DNA of 64,000 nt, taken from the NCBI GenBank assembly GCA_050293315.1, contig JBNKMS010000023.1:124001-188000 (forward strand), in the 5' to 3' direction. The notes under the pieces were generated by a model. The model saw nothing but the letters and a program-made list of their open reading frames with translations, did no database searches and was not told where the DNA came from. The stretch comes from CBFDBF01 sp050293315 (GTDB lineage: Bacteria; Pseudomonadota; Gammaproteobacteria; Chromatiales; Chromatiaceae). Position 1 is the first letter of the stretch. Each line of letters opens with the position of its first letter. Shown here piece by piece: positions 43,463-52,905 of this stretch. The translations under genes and the position numbers were made by a program.

Positions 43463-45303
43463 TGCGATTCTCTCAACAGGTAACTATCCATGACGCTGCG
43501 TACCATAGGGGCTGCGACAGATCCGCCATGACCCCCGTTCTCCACTACGACAGCCACCGCGATCCTTGGTTCCTCTACCGGGGCGAAGCCGATAAAAAGT
43601 GCGTGGTCACGCCTCTTTTTCTCAATATTCTCCTCCTCATACTCTTCATCCTGCTTGACTGAAAACACCTGCGCCGTGCCGGTTTTACCGGCAATACGGT
43701 AGCGCTTGTTGTGGATGCGGCGGGCAGTTCCTCTATCACCCTCCACCACATCAGCCATAGCCTCGATTACGTATTCAAGGTTTTTCCCCTTAATATCTGC
43801 TAGCAACGTGGCCTTGGGCGACTGTATGCGGGTTGGAGTTGCGGCCTCAGGTTCACGGATCGCCTGGAGTACACGCGGCGGGAAGTAGTGGCCGCGAGAT
43901 GCCAGGGTGGCGGTCGCACGCGCCAGCTCCAGAGGGGTGGTGAGAAAATAGCCTTGACCGATGCCTACAATAAGGGTTTCACCCGCATACCACGAGGATT
44001 TTTTTACCTCCCTCTTCCACTTCTGTGATGGCAGCAGCCCAGGGATGGCCCCGGTTATATCTACTCCAGGGATGCGACCAAACCCAAACCGGCTGAGGAA
44101 TGCGTGGATACGATCTATTCCCAGCTGTAGCGCGAGGTCATAGAAGAAGACATCGCATGATTGAATAATGGCATCTCGCAAGATCATGGGGCCGTGCCCG
44201 CTCTTTTTCCAGTCCCGGTATTTATGATCATGTCCGGGCAGTTGAAAGTAGCCGGGGCAGATGGTTTTGCGAGTAAAGCTGGCGAGACCGTACTCCAGAC
44301 CAGCTAACCCGATAAACGGTTTGGCGGTAGAGCCTGGCGGGTAGCGTCCGCGCAGGGCGCGATTAAACAGCGGTTTATCGCTGGATCTTTGTAGTTCCTG
44401 GTATTTTTCATTTGAGATCCCTTCAACGAACAGATTGGGATCAAATCCTGGCTTTGAAGCTAGCAGCAGAATGGAGCCGTCTCTTGGGTCGATGGCCACC
44501 ATGGCCCCGTTATGCTCTCCCAGCTGTTGCATTGCCAACTGTTGCAGTTTAGCGTCCACTGACAGAAATAGATCTTTGCCTGGGATTGGGGGTTTGGACT
44601 CAATCACGCGAATAGGGCGTCCGACAACATTGACCTCTATCCTCTGATATCCAACCGAGCCAAGTAGTGCCCTTTCATAATATTTCTCCACCCCGGTTTT
44701 GCCGATATGGTTGGTTCCGGCATAAACCGCGACGTCCAGTCGCTCCTGTTCGCTTTGGTTGATGCGGCCAACATAGCCAAGGAGATGGGAGCTGTTCTCG
44801 GCTAGCGGGTAATTGCGCAACAATTTGGCCTTTAGTAATACCTTTGGAAATTGGTGGCTAACAACGGCGAAGCGTGCGATCTCCTCTTCGTTAAGATTAG
44901 TCCTGATAGGGATGCTGTCGAAACGGCGATACTGCCTCTTTAGCCGGTTAAAGCGCTCCAGATCGCTCTCCTTTATGGTGATTATCTTTCCCAGTCTGGC
45001 CAGCAGTGGTTGTATATCGGTGACCTGTTCCGGAATGATCTCCAGGCTGTGGACTGGAAGATTTTGGGCCAAGGTGACGCCGTGTCGGTCGAGAATAAGG
45101 CCGCGCGTGGGAGGTAGAGGTTCAAGCTTTACCCGATTGCCACGAGATAGGGTAGTGTAGTGTTGGTGGTCTCGGAGTTGTAGATCTGTAAGCTGTAAGA
45201 TCAGTATCAACATCAGCAAGGCGATGGAGATCAATGCTATCAGCAGACGACTGTTGAAGAGCATGCTCTCCCGGAAATGATCTTTAATAGTCGCTCGAGC
45301 CAT
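43459..45303 (-). CDS. mrdA: penicillin-binding protein 2
   Basis: 614 residues. Membrane anchor near residues 15-35, pedestal domain, transpeptidase domain with SxxK (PPGSTAKPF), SxD (IQSCDVFFYD) and KTG (AGKTGTAQ) motifs. Transpeptidase of the elongasome, working with RodA encoded next. Start codon shares a base with the mreD stop (TAATG). Confidence 0.97.
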   Translation of the reverse strand: MARATIKDHFRESMLFNSRLLIALISIALLMLILILQLTDLQLRDHQHYTTLSRGNRVKLEPLPPTRGLILDRHGVTLAQNLPVHSLEIIPEQVTDIQPLLARLGKIITIKESDLERFNRLKRQYRRFDSIPIRTNLNEEEIARFAVVSHQFPKVLLKAKLLRNYPLAENSSHLLGYVGRINQSEQERLDVAVYAGTNHIGKTGVEKYYERALLGSVGYQRIEVNVVGRPIRVIESKPPIPGKDLFLSVDAKLQQLAMQQLGEHNGAMVAIDPRDGSILLLASKPGFDPNLFVEGISNEKYQELQRSSDKPLFNRALRGRYPPGSTAKPFIGLAGLEYGLASFTRKTICPGYFQLPGHDHKYRDWKKSGHGPMILRDAIIQSCDVFFYDLALQLGIDRIHAFLSRFGFGRIPGVDITGAIPGLLPSQKWKREVKKSSWYAGETLIVGIGQGYFLTTPLELARATATLASRGHYFPPRVLQAIREPEAATPTRIQSPKATLLADIKGKNLEYVIEAMADVVEGDRGTARRIHNKRYRIAGKTGTAQVFSVKQDEEYEEENIEKKRRDHALFIGFAPVEEPRIAVAVVVENGGHGGSVAAPMVRSVMDSYLLRESQ

Positions 45304-45791
45304 TAGCGGATATTAAATCTGCGTCGCAGGTCACGTAGGACTATATAGATCCATGGCCATAGTATCATGCTGATAACGGGTGAGATCCAGAGAGATTCAC
45401 GCTCTGGTATTTTCTGGGTAAACCCAAGCAGCCAGATCTTCAAGAAGTACTCTAGCAACAGCAGAAGGAATATCCCAACGGCTTGCTGCCATAGGGGGAA
45501 TACCCTGATCCGTCGATGCAGTTGAATGATGATGTATACAACGATGGAGTACCCCATGGCATGTAGACCGAGTAGGGAACTGGTTAATAGGTCTACCACA
45601 ATACCCAGAGTCCAGGCGCTGCCAATACCAATTCGTTCTGGTATGGCCATGGCCCAATAGATAAGTACTAACAGCGGCCACTGAGGGCGCAACGGATGAG
45701 CCCATATAGGTAGTGGCATGACGGCAAGCAGCAGCGATACAGCGAAGGTGAGTATCAGTATAAGCGTGCTTTTACGACGGGACTCGGTCAT
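45303..45791 (-). CDS. mreD: rod shape-determining protein MreD
   Basis: 162 residues, about five membrane segments. MPLPIWAHPLRPQWPLLVLIYWA and GIGSAWTLGIVVDLLTSSLL are conserved in MreD. The start overlaps the mreC stop as ATGA. Integral partner of MreC. Confidence 0.94.
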   Translation of the reverse strand: MTESRRKSTLILILTFAVSLLLAVMPLPIWAHPLRPQWPLLVLIYWAMAIPERIGIGSAWTLGIVVDLLTSSLLGLHAMGYSIVVYIIIQLHRRIRVFPLWQQAVGIFLLLLLEYFLKIWLLGFTQKIPERESLWISPVISMILWPWIYIVLRDLRRRFNIR

Positions 45792-46591
45792 GGTTGCTGC
45801 CCCGAGTCAGGTTGTTCGACCGACTTGTTCCAAACTAACAGCACCTCGCGGATCTGATCCAGGCGCGCAATGGGGGTTGCCTCGGCTGTGGTGAAGGGTT
45901 GGCCTGGGTTGTGGGTAATAGCAGTTACCTGGGCTACCGGGTAGCCGGTGGGAAAGCGGCCGCCAAGCCCGGAGGTGACCAATAGGTCACCGATGCGGAT
46001 ATCAGCATTGTTAGGGAGATTGGGTATCAGCAGGGTATCGATTTTGCCAGTTCCTGTAGCGATGGCGCGTAGACCATTGCGGTTTACCTGTACCGGCGTT
46101 GAGTGGTTGGCATCGCTGATCATCAGCACGGTGGCAGTGAAAGGATTTACCTTGGTCACCTGGCCGATCACACCATCGGCATCGATTACCGGTTGTCCAG
46201 GGAAGACTCCATAATCATCTCCCTTGTGTATCAATATCTGTTGCGCATAGGGGTCTAGTTGTACTGCGATCAGTTCAGCTATCAATACCCGATCATCTAC
46301 CTTAAATGAGGAGTCCAGGAGATTACGTAGGCGCATATTCTCACTCTGCAGTGCCGCCATCTTCTGTTGCCTGACCTGGAGCTGCAGGTTTTGCTCCCGC
46401 AGTAGCTGGTTGGACTCTTGCAGGCTGGAGCGGGTTGCGAAGGCCTCAGTTACCCATTTGGTAGCTGCGATCGGAAGATTGATCAGCAGGTGTAGTGGGT
46501 GGACTGTGGCGGATGCCAACGAGCGAATACCTTGGAGATAGTGTCGGCTATGGTCGGCTACCATTAATGCGGCTGAGAACGTCACCGCCAA
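45788..46591 (-). CDS. mreC: rod shape-determining protein MreC (start uncertain)
   Basis: At least 267 residues: a membrane segment, a coiled coil (about 50-95, NQLLREQNLQLQVRQQKMAA), and two beta domains with VDADGVIGQV-like (VIDADGVIGQVTKVN) and DLLVTSGLGGRFPTGYPV motifs. The first standard start is TTG at 46591, but it falls inside the membrane segment; homology clearly extends upstream in frame (KIFSQGRSLLIRLLL) to the mreB stop, where no ATG, GTG or TTG exists. The true start may be the ATC at 46639 (AAG ATC GAA AAA ATC). MreC scaffolds the elongasome between MreB and PBP2. Confidence 0.93.
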   Translation of the reverse strand: MAVTFSAALMVADHSRHYLQGIRSLASATVHPLHLLINLPIAATKWVTEAFATRSSLQESNQLLREQNLQLQVRQQKMAALQSENMRLRNLLDSSFKVDDRVLIAELIAVQLDPYAQQILIHKGDDYGVFPGQPVIDADGVIGQVTKVNPFTATVLMISDANHSTPVQVNRNGLRAIATGTGKIDTLLIPNLPNNADIRIGDLLVTSGLGGRFPTGYPVAQVTAITHNPGQPFTTAEATPIARLDQIREVLLVWNKSVEQPDSGQQP

Positions 46592-46651
46592 CAGTAGGCG
46601 AATTAACAGTGATCTGCCTTGTGAGAAGATTTTTTCGATCTTGGCCTGCCC

Positions 46652-47698
46652 TTATTCTAGGCTGAAAAGATCAATACCCATCTCGTCGATCAACTCCAGG
46701 GCGCGCCCGCCACCACGGGCCACACAGGTCAGGGGATCTTCTGCCACCAGCACCGGGAGACCGGTCTCCTCTGCCAATCGCCGATCGATATTATGTAGCA
46801 GGGCGCCACCACCGGTAAGAACCAGCCCGCGTTCCGCTACATCGGCAGTAAGTTCAGGTGGGGTCTGCTCCAGGGCTGACTTAACTGAGTCAATGACTCC
46901 CATAAGCGGCTCCTGGAGGGCCTCCAGTACCTCATTGCTTTTGATGGTAAAGCTCTTGGGGATGCCCTCAGCTAGATTGCGCCCGGTCACCTCCATCTCT
47001 TCAATCTCATCGGTTGGATATGCGGTTCCAATCTGTTTTTTGATCCGCTCTGCCGTAGCGTCACCGATCAGGGCGCCGTAGTTACGACGAATGTAGTAGA
47101 TGATGGCCTCATCAAAACGATCTCCACCTATCCGCGCCGAGTTGGCATAGACAATACCGCTCAAGGATATGATGGCGACCTCTGATGTGCCTCCCCCTAT
47201 ATCCAACACCATAGAACCGCGCGCCTCGTCTACCGGCAGGCCGGCGCCAATGGCAGCCGACATGGGCTCATCAATCAAGAATACTTCACGCGCACCAGCA
47301 CCAATGGCCGACTCTTTGATGGCCCTGCGTTCAACCTGGGTGGAACCACAGGGGACGCACACCAATACCCTGGGGCTGGGGCGGATAACTCGGGATTCAT
47401 GCACCTTGCGGATAAAGTGCTGCAGCATCTTCTCGGTAACGGTGAAGTCAGCGATCACCCCATCCTTCATCGGACGGATAGCTGTTATGTTGGCCGGGGT
47501 CCGGCCCAACATCTGTTTGGCCTCTACCCCGACCGCCGCTACCGACCGGGTGCCGCCACGGTGTGGGTCCTGGCGAATAGCTACTACAGATGGTTCATTA
47601 AGTACGATCCCTTGACCACGGCTGTAGATGAGGGTGTTTGCAGTGCCCAGGTCAATGGACAGGTCATTGGAGAAGACTCCCCGTATACGTCGAAACAT
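46652..47698 (-). CDS. mreB: rod shape-determining actin homologue MreB
   Basis: 348 residues. Actin-like ATPase: SIDLGTANTLIY (phosphate 1), VLDIGGGTSEVAIISLSG (phosphate 2) and LTGGGALLHNIDRRL (adenosine). Polymerises under the inner membrane and guides wall synthesis. First gene of mreB-C-D-mrdA-rodA, divergent from gatCAB over a 207-base gap holding the promoters; I could not pick out -35/-10 pairs there with confidence. Confidence 0.99.
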   Translation of the reverse strand: MFRRIRGVFSNDLSIDLGTANTLIYSRGQGIVLNEPSVVAIRQDPHRGGTRSVAAVGVEAKQMLGRTPANITAIRPMKDGVIADFTVTEKMLQHFIRKVHESRVIRPSPRVLVCVPCGSTQVERRAIKESAIGAGAREVFLIDEPMSAAIGAGLPVDEARGSMVLDIGGGTSEVAIISLSGIVYANSARIGGDRFDEAIIYYIRRNYGALIGDATAERIKKQIGTAYPTDEIEEMEVTGRNLAEGIPKSFTIKSNEVLEALQEPLMGVIDSVKSALEQTPPELTADVAERGLVLTGGGALLHNIDRRLAEETGLPVLVAEDPLTCVARGGGRALELIDEMGIDLFSLE

Positions 47699-47905
47699 GG
47701 TGTAAATATACTCGCAATATAGTGCTGTGGATTAGGTGTGGCTACGCTACTAACCACGTCAGATCTGCGTAATCTAGCAATGGCTGAGGAGTTGAGCAAG
47801 AGATTACCCTGCAAAATTGGGCATCAGTCAAAATCTTCCATCCTGCAGATAAGATCAAAGTGTGCTAATTTTAACTGCTTTACGGCCTGTTAGCACGAGA
47901 TAAAT

Positions 47906-48193
47906 ATGTCTTTGGAAAAAGCTGATGTTGAGAAAATTGGGCACCTTGCTCGTCTCGCTGTGAGTGCGGACGAGATTGATGGTGTGGCCAACGACCTTTC
48001 GAGTATCCTGCAGATGGTAGAGCAGATGGGTGGTGTGGATACGACCGGGGTGGTGCCTATGGCCCACCCGCTACACATGGTGCAGCGGCTGCGTCCGGAC
48101 GAGGTTACCGAGGAGGACCAGCGAGAGCTGTTTCAGTCTGTGGCCCCAGAGAGCGAAGACGGCCTCTATCTGGTGCCCAGGGTGGTTGAATAA
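47906..48193 (+). CDS. gatC: Asp-tRNA(Asn)/Glu-tRNA(Gln) amidotransferase subunit C
   Basis: 95 residues. Small scaffold linking GatA and GatB; conserved KIGHLARLAVSADE and ILQMVEQMGGVDTTGV. Followed immediately by gatA. Confidence 0.97.
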   Translation: MSLEKADVEKIGHLARLAVSADEIDGVANDLSSILQMVEQMGGVDTTGVVPMAHPLHMVQRLRPDEVTEEDQRELFQSVAPESEDGLYLVPRVVE

Positions 48194-48194
48194 T

Positions 48195-49652
48195 ATGCAT
48201 ACTAAAACTCTTGTTGAGCAGGCGGCCGCACTGCGTGCGGGGGAGTTCACCAGTGTTGAACTGACTCAGCACTACCTGGATCGAATTCACGCCCTGGACT
48301 CAGGGCTAAATAGCTTCATCACTATCTGTGACGAGTCTGCCCTGGCAGAGGCGCAGCAGGCGGATGAGCAGCTACGCGCTGGCAGCGGTGGGGCGATGAC
48401 CGGTATACCCCTGGTGCACAAAGATATCTTCTGTACCCTTGGTGTCAGAACCAGTTGCGGCTCTCGCATGCTGGATAACTTTATCGCCCCCTACGATGCC
48501 ACTGTGGTGACACGCTTCAAGCAGGCTGGCGTTGTTATGCTGGGTAAAAGCAATATGGATGAGTTTGCTATGGGCTCGTCCAATGAGACCAGTTGGTATG
48601 GCCCGGTACGTAATCCGTGGAACAGGGAGTTGGTCCCAGGCGGCTCTTCCGGTGGCTCGGCAGCTGCAGTTGCGGCTCGGCTCTGTAGCGCGGCGACCGG
48701 CACCGATACCGGTGGCTCTATCCGGCAACCGGCTGCCCTGTGTGGCCTTACCGGGCTGAAGCCCACCTATGGACGGGTCTCCCGTTACGGCATGATCGCC
48801 TTCGCCTCCAGTCTGGATCAGGCCGGACCTATGGCCAGAAGTGCCGAGGATGCAGCCGCCATGCTCCAGGTGATGGCCGGTTTTGACCACAGAGACTCCA
48901 CCAGTGTGGATGAGCCGGTACCCGACTATTCGAGCGGTCTGGGAGAGGAGCTGACCGGCCTGCGTATCGGTCTACCGAAGGAGTATTTTGGTGAGGGGCT
49001 GGATCCGGATGTAGCGGCATCAATAGAGGCCGCGATCGATACATACAGACAGCTGGGTGCCGAGGTGGTGGAGCTCAGCCTGCCCAATACCCATCTGGCG
49101 GTCCCGGTCTACTATGTGGTGGCCCCGGCGGAGTGCTCATCCAATCTGGCGCGTTTCGATGGGGTCCGTTTCGGCCATCGTTGTGCCGCTCCAAAAGACC
49201 TTGAGGACCTCTACAAACGCTCACGCAGCGAGGGCTTTGGCGCCGAGGTAAAGCGCCGCATTTTAATAGGTACCTACGCCCTGTCGGCCGGCTATTACGA
49301 TGCTTATTATCTTAAGGCGCAGCAGTTGCGTCAGCTCATATCGGATGATTTCAAGCAGGCATTTGAACAGGTGGATGTGATTATGGGCCCCACCGCCCCA
49401 ACCACTGCATTTGGTGTGGGCGAGAAGGTGGACGATCCGGTCACCATGTATCTGTCAGATATCTACACCATCGCCACCAACCTGGCCGGTCTGCCAGGTA
49501 TGTCTATCCCGGTAGCGCCGGTGGCGGGAAGACCGGTGGGGCTGCAGATCATCGGTAACTATTTTAACGAGGCGAAGTTACTGAATGTAGCGCACCGCTT
49601 CCAGCAGGAGAGCGACTTCCATCTGGCCATGCCGGACGGTTTCGCCGGCTAG
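48195..49652 (+). CDS. gatA: Asp-tRNA(Asn)/Glu-tRNA(Gln) amidotransferase subunit A
   Basis: 485 residues. Amidase with the Ser-cisSer-Lys triad: Lys in PLVHKDIFCT, Ser in PGGSSGGSAAAVAA and the TGTDTGGSIRQPA segment. Generates ammonia from glutamine. ATG 48195 lies one base after gatC; an in-frame GTG at 48030 inside gatC is not used. Confidence 0.98.
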   Translation: MHTKTLVEQAAALRAGEFTSVELTQHYLDRIHALDSGLNSFITICDESALAEAQQADEQLRAGSGGAMTGIPLVHKDIFCTLGVRTSCGSRMLDNFIAPYDATVVTRFKQAGVVMLGKSNMDEFAMGSSNETSWYGPVRNPWNRELVPGGSSGGSAAAVAARLCSAATGTDTGGSIRQPAALCGLTGLKPTYGRVSRYGMIAFASSLDQAGPMARSAEDAAAMLQVMAGFDHRDSTSVDEPVPDYSSGLGEELTGLRIGLPKEYFGEGLDPDVAASIEAAIDTYRQLGAEVVELSLPNTHLAVPVYYVVAPAECSSNLARFDGVRFGHRCAAPKDLEDLYKRSRSEGFGAEVKRRILIGTYALSAGYYDAYYLKAQQLRQLISDDFKQAFEQVDVIMGPTAPTTAFGVGEKVDDPVTMYLSDIYTIATNLAGLPGMSIPVAPVAGRPVGLQIIGNYFNEAKLLNVAHRFQQESDFHLAMPDGFAG

Positions 49653-49678
49653 AGTTTTATAAACAAGAGAGTGTATAG

Positions 49679-51118
49679 ATGCAGTGGGAAACAGTAATAG
49701 GGCTTGAGATCCATGCCCAGCTTGCCACCAGGTCGAAGATCTTCTCCGGCGCCTCTACCGCCTTTGGCGCGGAGCCAAATAGCCAGGCCTGTGGCGTCGA
49801 TCTGGGGTTGCCGGGAGTGCTGCCGGTACTGAATGGTGAAGTGGTACGTATGGCGGTGAAGTTTGGTGTCGCCATTGATGCCGAGCTGGGCCACCGCTCG
49901 GTCTTTGCCCGTAAGAACTACTTCTATCCTGATCTCCCTAAGGGGTATCAGATAAGCCAGTATGAGCTGCCGATTGTCGGTCGCGGGCAGGTGGAGATAA
50001 CCCTGGGTGATGGTAGCAGCAAGGTTATAGGGGTCACCCGGGCGCACCTGGAGGAGGATGCCGGGAAGTCGTTGCATGAGGATTTTCAGGGGATGACAGG
50101 GGTAGACCTCAACCGTGCCGGCACCCCATTGCTGGAGATTGTCTCCGAGCCGGATATGCGCTCCGCCAGCGAGGCGGTGGCCTATGCCCGCAAGATCCAT
50201 CAGGTGGTGCGCTATCTGGGTATCTGTGACGGCAATATGCAGGAGGGCTCATTTCGGGTGGATGCCAATGTCTCAGTGCGGCCAATGGGCGAGGAGGAGT
50301 TCGGTACCCGTGCCGAACTGAAGAACATTAACTCCTTCCGTTTTATGGAGAGAGCGATCAATTTTGAGGTGGAGCGGCAGATCGATCTACTGGAGTCCGG
50401 TGGTAGCGTAGTGCAGGAGACCAGGCTCTACGATGAGAGTCGCGATGAGACCCGCTCCATGCGTTCCAAAGAGGAGGCGAACGACTACCGTTACTTCCCG
50501 GACCCAGACCTGCTGCCTGTAGAGTTCGACCAGGCCTTTGTTGATGAGATTGTTGCCGGTATGCCGGAGCTGCCGGATGCCAAGCGGCAGCGCCTGGTTG
50601 AGCGGTATGGGCTTGGTGGGCAGGACGCTGCGACCCTGAGTGCGGATAGAGAACTGGCTGATTACTTCGAGTTGGTTGCCGAGGAGTCGGGCGAGGCCAA
50701 ATTGGCGGCCAACTGGATCATGGGCGATCTTGCCGCCGCTATGAAGCGTGACGGCCTGGAGATCGCTGCCATACCCATATCTGCCTCCCTGCTTGGAGGC
50801 CTGCTGCGGCGCATCCAGGACGGTACCATCTCCGGCAGGGCTGGCAAAGAGGTGTTTGAGGCGATGTGGGCAGGAGAGGGCTCAGCAGATGAGGTTATTG
50901 CGGCCAAGGGGTTGCAGCAGATCAGCGATAGTGGTGCCATCGAGAAGATCGTGGACGAGGTGATAGCCGCGAATCCGCAGCAGGTGGAGAACTATCGCAC
51001 TGCCGATGAGGCGAAGCGTGGCAAGATGCTCGGTTTCTTTGTAGGACAGGTGATGAAGGCGAGCCAGGGGAAGGCCAATCCGCAGCAGGTCAACAAGTTG
51101 TTACAGGAGAAGTTGTGA
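49679..51118 (+). CDS. gatB: Asp-tRNA(Asn)/Glu-tRNA(Gln) amidotransferase subunit B
   Basis: 479 residues. Kinase/amidotransferase domain opening with WETVIGLEIHAQLATRSKIF, then YPDLPKGYQISQYELPI and NINSFRFMERAINFEV, and a C-terminal YqeY-like helical tail for tRNA binding. Presence of gatCAB indicates that Gln-tRNA and/or Asn-tRNA are made by transamidation. Confidence 0.98.
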   Translation: MQWETVIGLEIHAQLATRSKIFSGASTAFGAEPNSQACGVDLGLPGVLPVLNGEVVRMAVKFGVAIDAELGHRSVFARKNYFYPDLPKGYQISQYELPIVGRGQVEITLGDGSSKVIGVTRAHLEEDAGKSLHEDFQGMTGVDLNRAGTPLLEIVSEPDMRSASEAVAYARKIHQVVRYLGICDGNMQEGSFRVDANVSVRPMGEEEFGTRAELKNINSFRFMERAINFEVERQIDLLESGGSVVQETRLYDESRDETRSMRSKEEANDYRYFPDPDLLPVEFDQAFVDEIVAGMPELPDAKRQRLVERYGLGGQDAATLSADRELADYFELVAEESGEAKLAANWIMGDLAAAMKRDGLEIAAIPISASLLGGLLRRIQDGTISGRAGKEVFEAMWAGEGSADEVIAAKGLQQISDSGAIEKIVDEVIAANPQQVENYRTADEAKRGKMLGFFVGQVMKASQGKANPQQVNKLLQEKL

Positions 51119-51120
51119 TC

Positions 51121-51157
51121 TACGGGATGCCTATGATCTGCTCATAGGCATCCCGTA
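51121..51157. terminator. strong hairpin after gatB
   Basis: A perfect 16-bp stem, TACGGGATGCCTATGA and its complement, with a five-base loop, three bases after the gatB stop and 11 bases before the end of the convergent DUF1508 gene. No T run follows on either strand, so it may be a bidirectional end-protecting structure rather than a classical terminator. Confidence 0.6.
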
Positions 51158-51167
51158 TGATATCGAA

Positions 51168-51497
51168 TTACTCTGCCTCTACCGCCGCGTCAGGCGCGTT
51201 TTTGGCCACGGAGGCGATGCCATTGGTGCAGCCGCTTTCGGTCTTATACATCTGGCTCTTACCGATGGTCTGGCCATTGGAGGCGGTCAGGACGAAATAG
51301 AGACGGCCATCAGAGGCCTTTTTCTGCTCAAATCTTTCCGGTGACTGACTGTTGCGTCGCACCGAGTCGATCCCTTTGGCGCAACTGCTGGTAGAGGAGT
51401 ACCCCTGGCTGGAGAGGACGATCTCACCGTTTGCTGCCTTCAGTGAGAAGTAGTGCTTGCCGTTTTTACCTACTGAGGTAATAAATTTACTAGCCAT
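51168..51497 (-). CDS. yegP: DUF1508 tandem-repeat protein (YegP type)
   Basis: 109 residues made of two copies of the DUF1508 unit: KHYFSLKAANGEIVLSSQGY and RLYFVLTASNGQTIGKSQMY, each with a Cys-Gly/Cys-Asn motif after (SSCAKGIDSV, SGCTNGIASV). Small cytoplasmic protein of unknown function, often stress-linked. GGAG lies upstream of the ATG. Confidence 0.92.
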   Translation of the reverse strand: MASKFITSVGKNGKHYFSLKAANGEIVLSSQGYSSTSSCAKGIDSVRRNSQSPERFEQKKASDGRLYFVLTASNGQTIGKSQMYKTESGCTNGIASVAKNAPDAAVEAE

Positions 51498-51782
51498 GTT
51501 TTTACTCCTAATAGTTCTATATCAGTTGTGATGCCTAAGGTATACCGATTAGGCTGGTGGCATCCCCCGTTGAACTGTTTGGATTATCCGGTCCAAACCG
51601 GCCCCCTGTCTTGGGGAGAGGGCACATGATGCCGTCAGTGGCAGCCATATGCAAGTAACGTTTACCCTTATTGTGAACCTGTATTAAAGCTATATACCTT
51701 GATTTTTAAGTGTTTTGAGGCATTAACAGGCACTAACATATAGGGCATATTCAAGCCCTATCTGAATGGTTGCTGTCCGCGT
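51498..51782. other. gene-free region with one hairpin
   Basis: 285 bases between the DUF1508 gene and the transacylase gene. The only structure I see is ATAGGGC (51740-51746) with GCCCTAT (51755-51761), a 7-bp hairpin about 20 bases after the transacylase stop that could aid termination on the minus strand but has no T run. Otherwise low-information sequence. Confidence 0.4.
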
Positions 51783-52760
51783 TTATTTCACTCCAGCACT
51801 CTGTTTGATAGTTTCCATGTTGATGGCAGGCAGATACTCTGGCTTGGGGTCTGCACGACGGGTAAACTTCTTCAGGATACTCTCCAGATTGGGACGCTTC
51901 TCAGCCGGCCCCTCACCACTACCGATACCGCCGCCGAACTCGATGAGGTCGGTGGCCCCTATCTCCAGAATGCGCTGCATACATCCCACCCAGTCTACTG
52001 GGTGAAACAGTTGGGCAAAGAGACGGGCGCGAACTCCCTCCGCGCTATTTTCATGGAAGTCGCCGCTGTAGTTGGATAGCACCTGGAGCTCAAGGGGTGC
52101 GAACTCAATCTGCTGTAGCTCCTGCCTGAACAGACGGGCGGCGGCCACCATGTAGTAGGTGTGGAAGGCACCCTCGGTCTTGAGGCGAATGGCCCTCTTC
52201 TTAGGGTGGAGCTCAGCCATCTCGGCGGTCAGGGCGTCAAGGTCTTCCACCGCACCACCAACCACGGTCTGATCCGGCAGATTTATCCCGGCAACGGCGC
52301 AGTAGTGGCGGTCGGCCAGTGGTTGCGCCGTCTCCAGATCGACAGTCAGGGCCAGCATCTCCCCCTCTCCATGCTCGCCCATCAGCTCGCCGCGCTTGGC
52401 TACCAGCCGCAGGGCGTCGGCGAAGGTGAGGGAGCCGGCCGCCACCAGGGCAGAGTATTCACCCAGTGAGTGCCCGGCAGCTGCTACCGGCTGTAGCGGG
52501 TTGTCAGCCAGCTCACGGTATAGCTGCAGGCAGGCGATATGGTGGGTCAATAGCACCGGTTGGGTATAGCGGGTGAGATTGATCTGGTTGTCGGGGTCGT
52601 CGAATGAGAGCTTGGCCATATCGTAGCCGAGGACATCACTCGCCTCGGCATAGATCTGTCGAACCGATTCAAACTCGGCATGCAGGTCACTGCCTATGCC
52701 TGGATACTGGGAACCCTGTCCGGGAAATATGAAGATTGGGCGTCGGTCGCTGCTGGACAT
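51783..52760 (-). CDS. malonyl-CoA:ACP transacylase-like acyltransferase (stand-alone)
   Basis: 325 residues with the FabD/PKS acyltransferase fold: FIFPGQGSQYPGIGSDL, nucleophile Ser in AAGHSLGEYSALVAAG, Arg in LVAKRGELM (binds malonyl carboxylate), and the catalytic His in TEGAFHTYYM. It is not in a fatty-acid cluster, so it may be an extra malonyltransferase for another pathway; the GAFHTYYM motif differs from the usual GAFHSPLM. Good GGAG upstream. Confidence 0.87.
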   Translation of the reverse strand: MSSSDRRPIFIFPGQGSQYPGIGSDLHAEFESVRQIYAEASDVLGYDMAKLSFDDPDNQINLTRYTQPVLLTHHIACLQLYRELADNPLQPVAAAGHSLGEYSALVAAGSLTFADALRLVAKRGELMGEHGEGEMLALTVDLETAQPLADRHYCAVAGINLPDQTVVGGAVEDLDALTAEMAELHPKKRAIRLKTEGAFHTYYMVAAARLFRQELQQIEFAPLELQVLSNYSGDFHENSAEGVRARLFAQLFHPVDWVGCMQRILEIGATDLIEFGGGIGSGEGPAEKRPNLESILKKFTRRADPKPEYLPAINMETIKQSAGVK

Positions 52761-52905
52761 ACTCTGCTCTCCTGGTTAATGGAGGCAAGGAGGATAGACA
52801 TTATCGTCCGTAAGAACAAGGTTATTGCTACGGAATTGACCTATTTGCTACCAATCAGGGATACAAAATGCTAAAAACAGGCCTTAACCTAGTAAGGGGG
52901 AAGAG

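Noticed and set aside
48030..48194. Upstream GTG extension of gatA
   Set aside because: Would overlap nearly half of gatC in another frame; ATG at 48195 matches the family N terminus.
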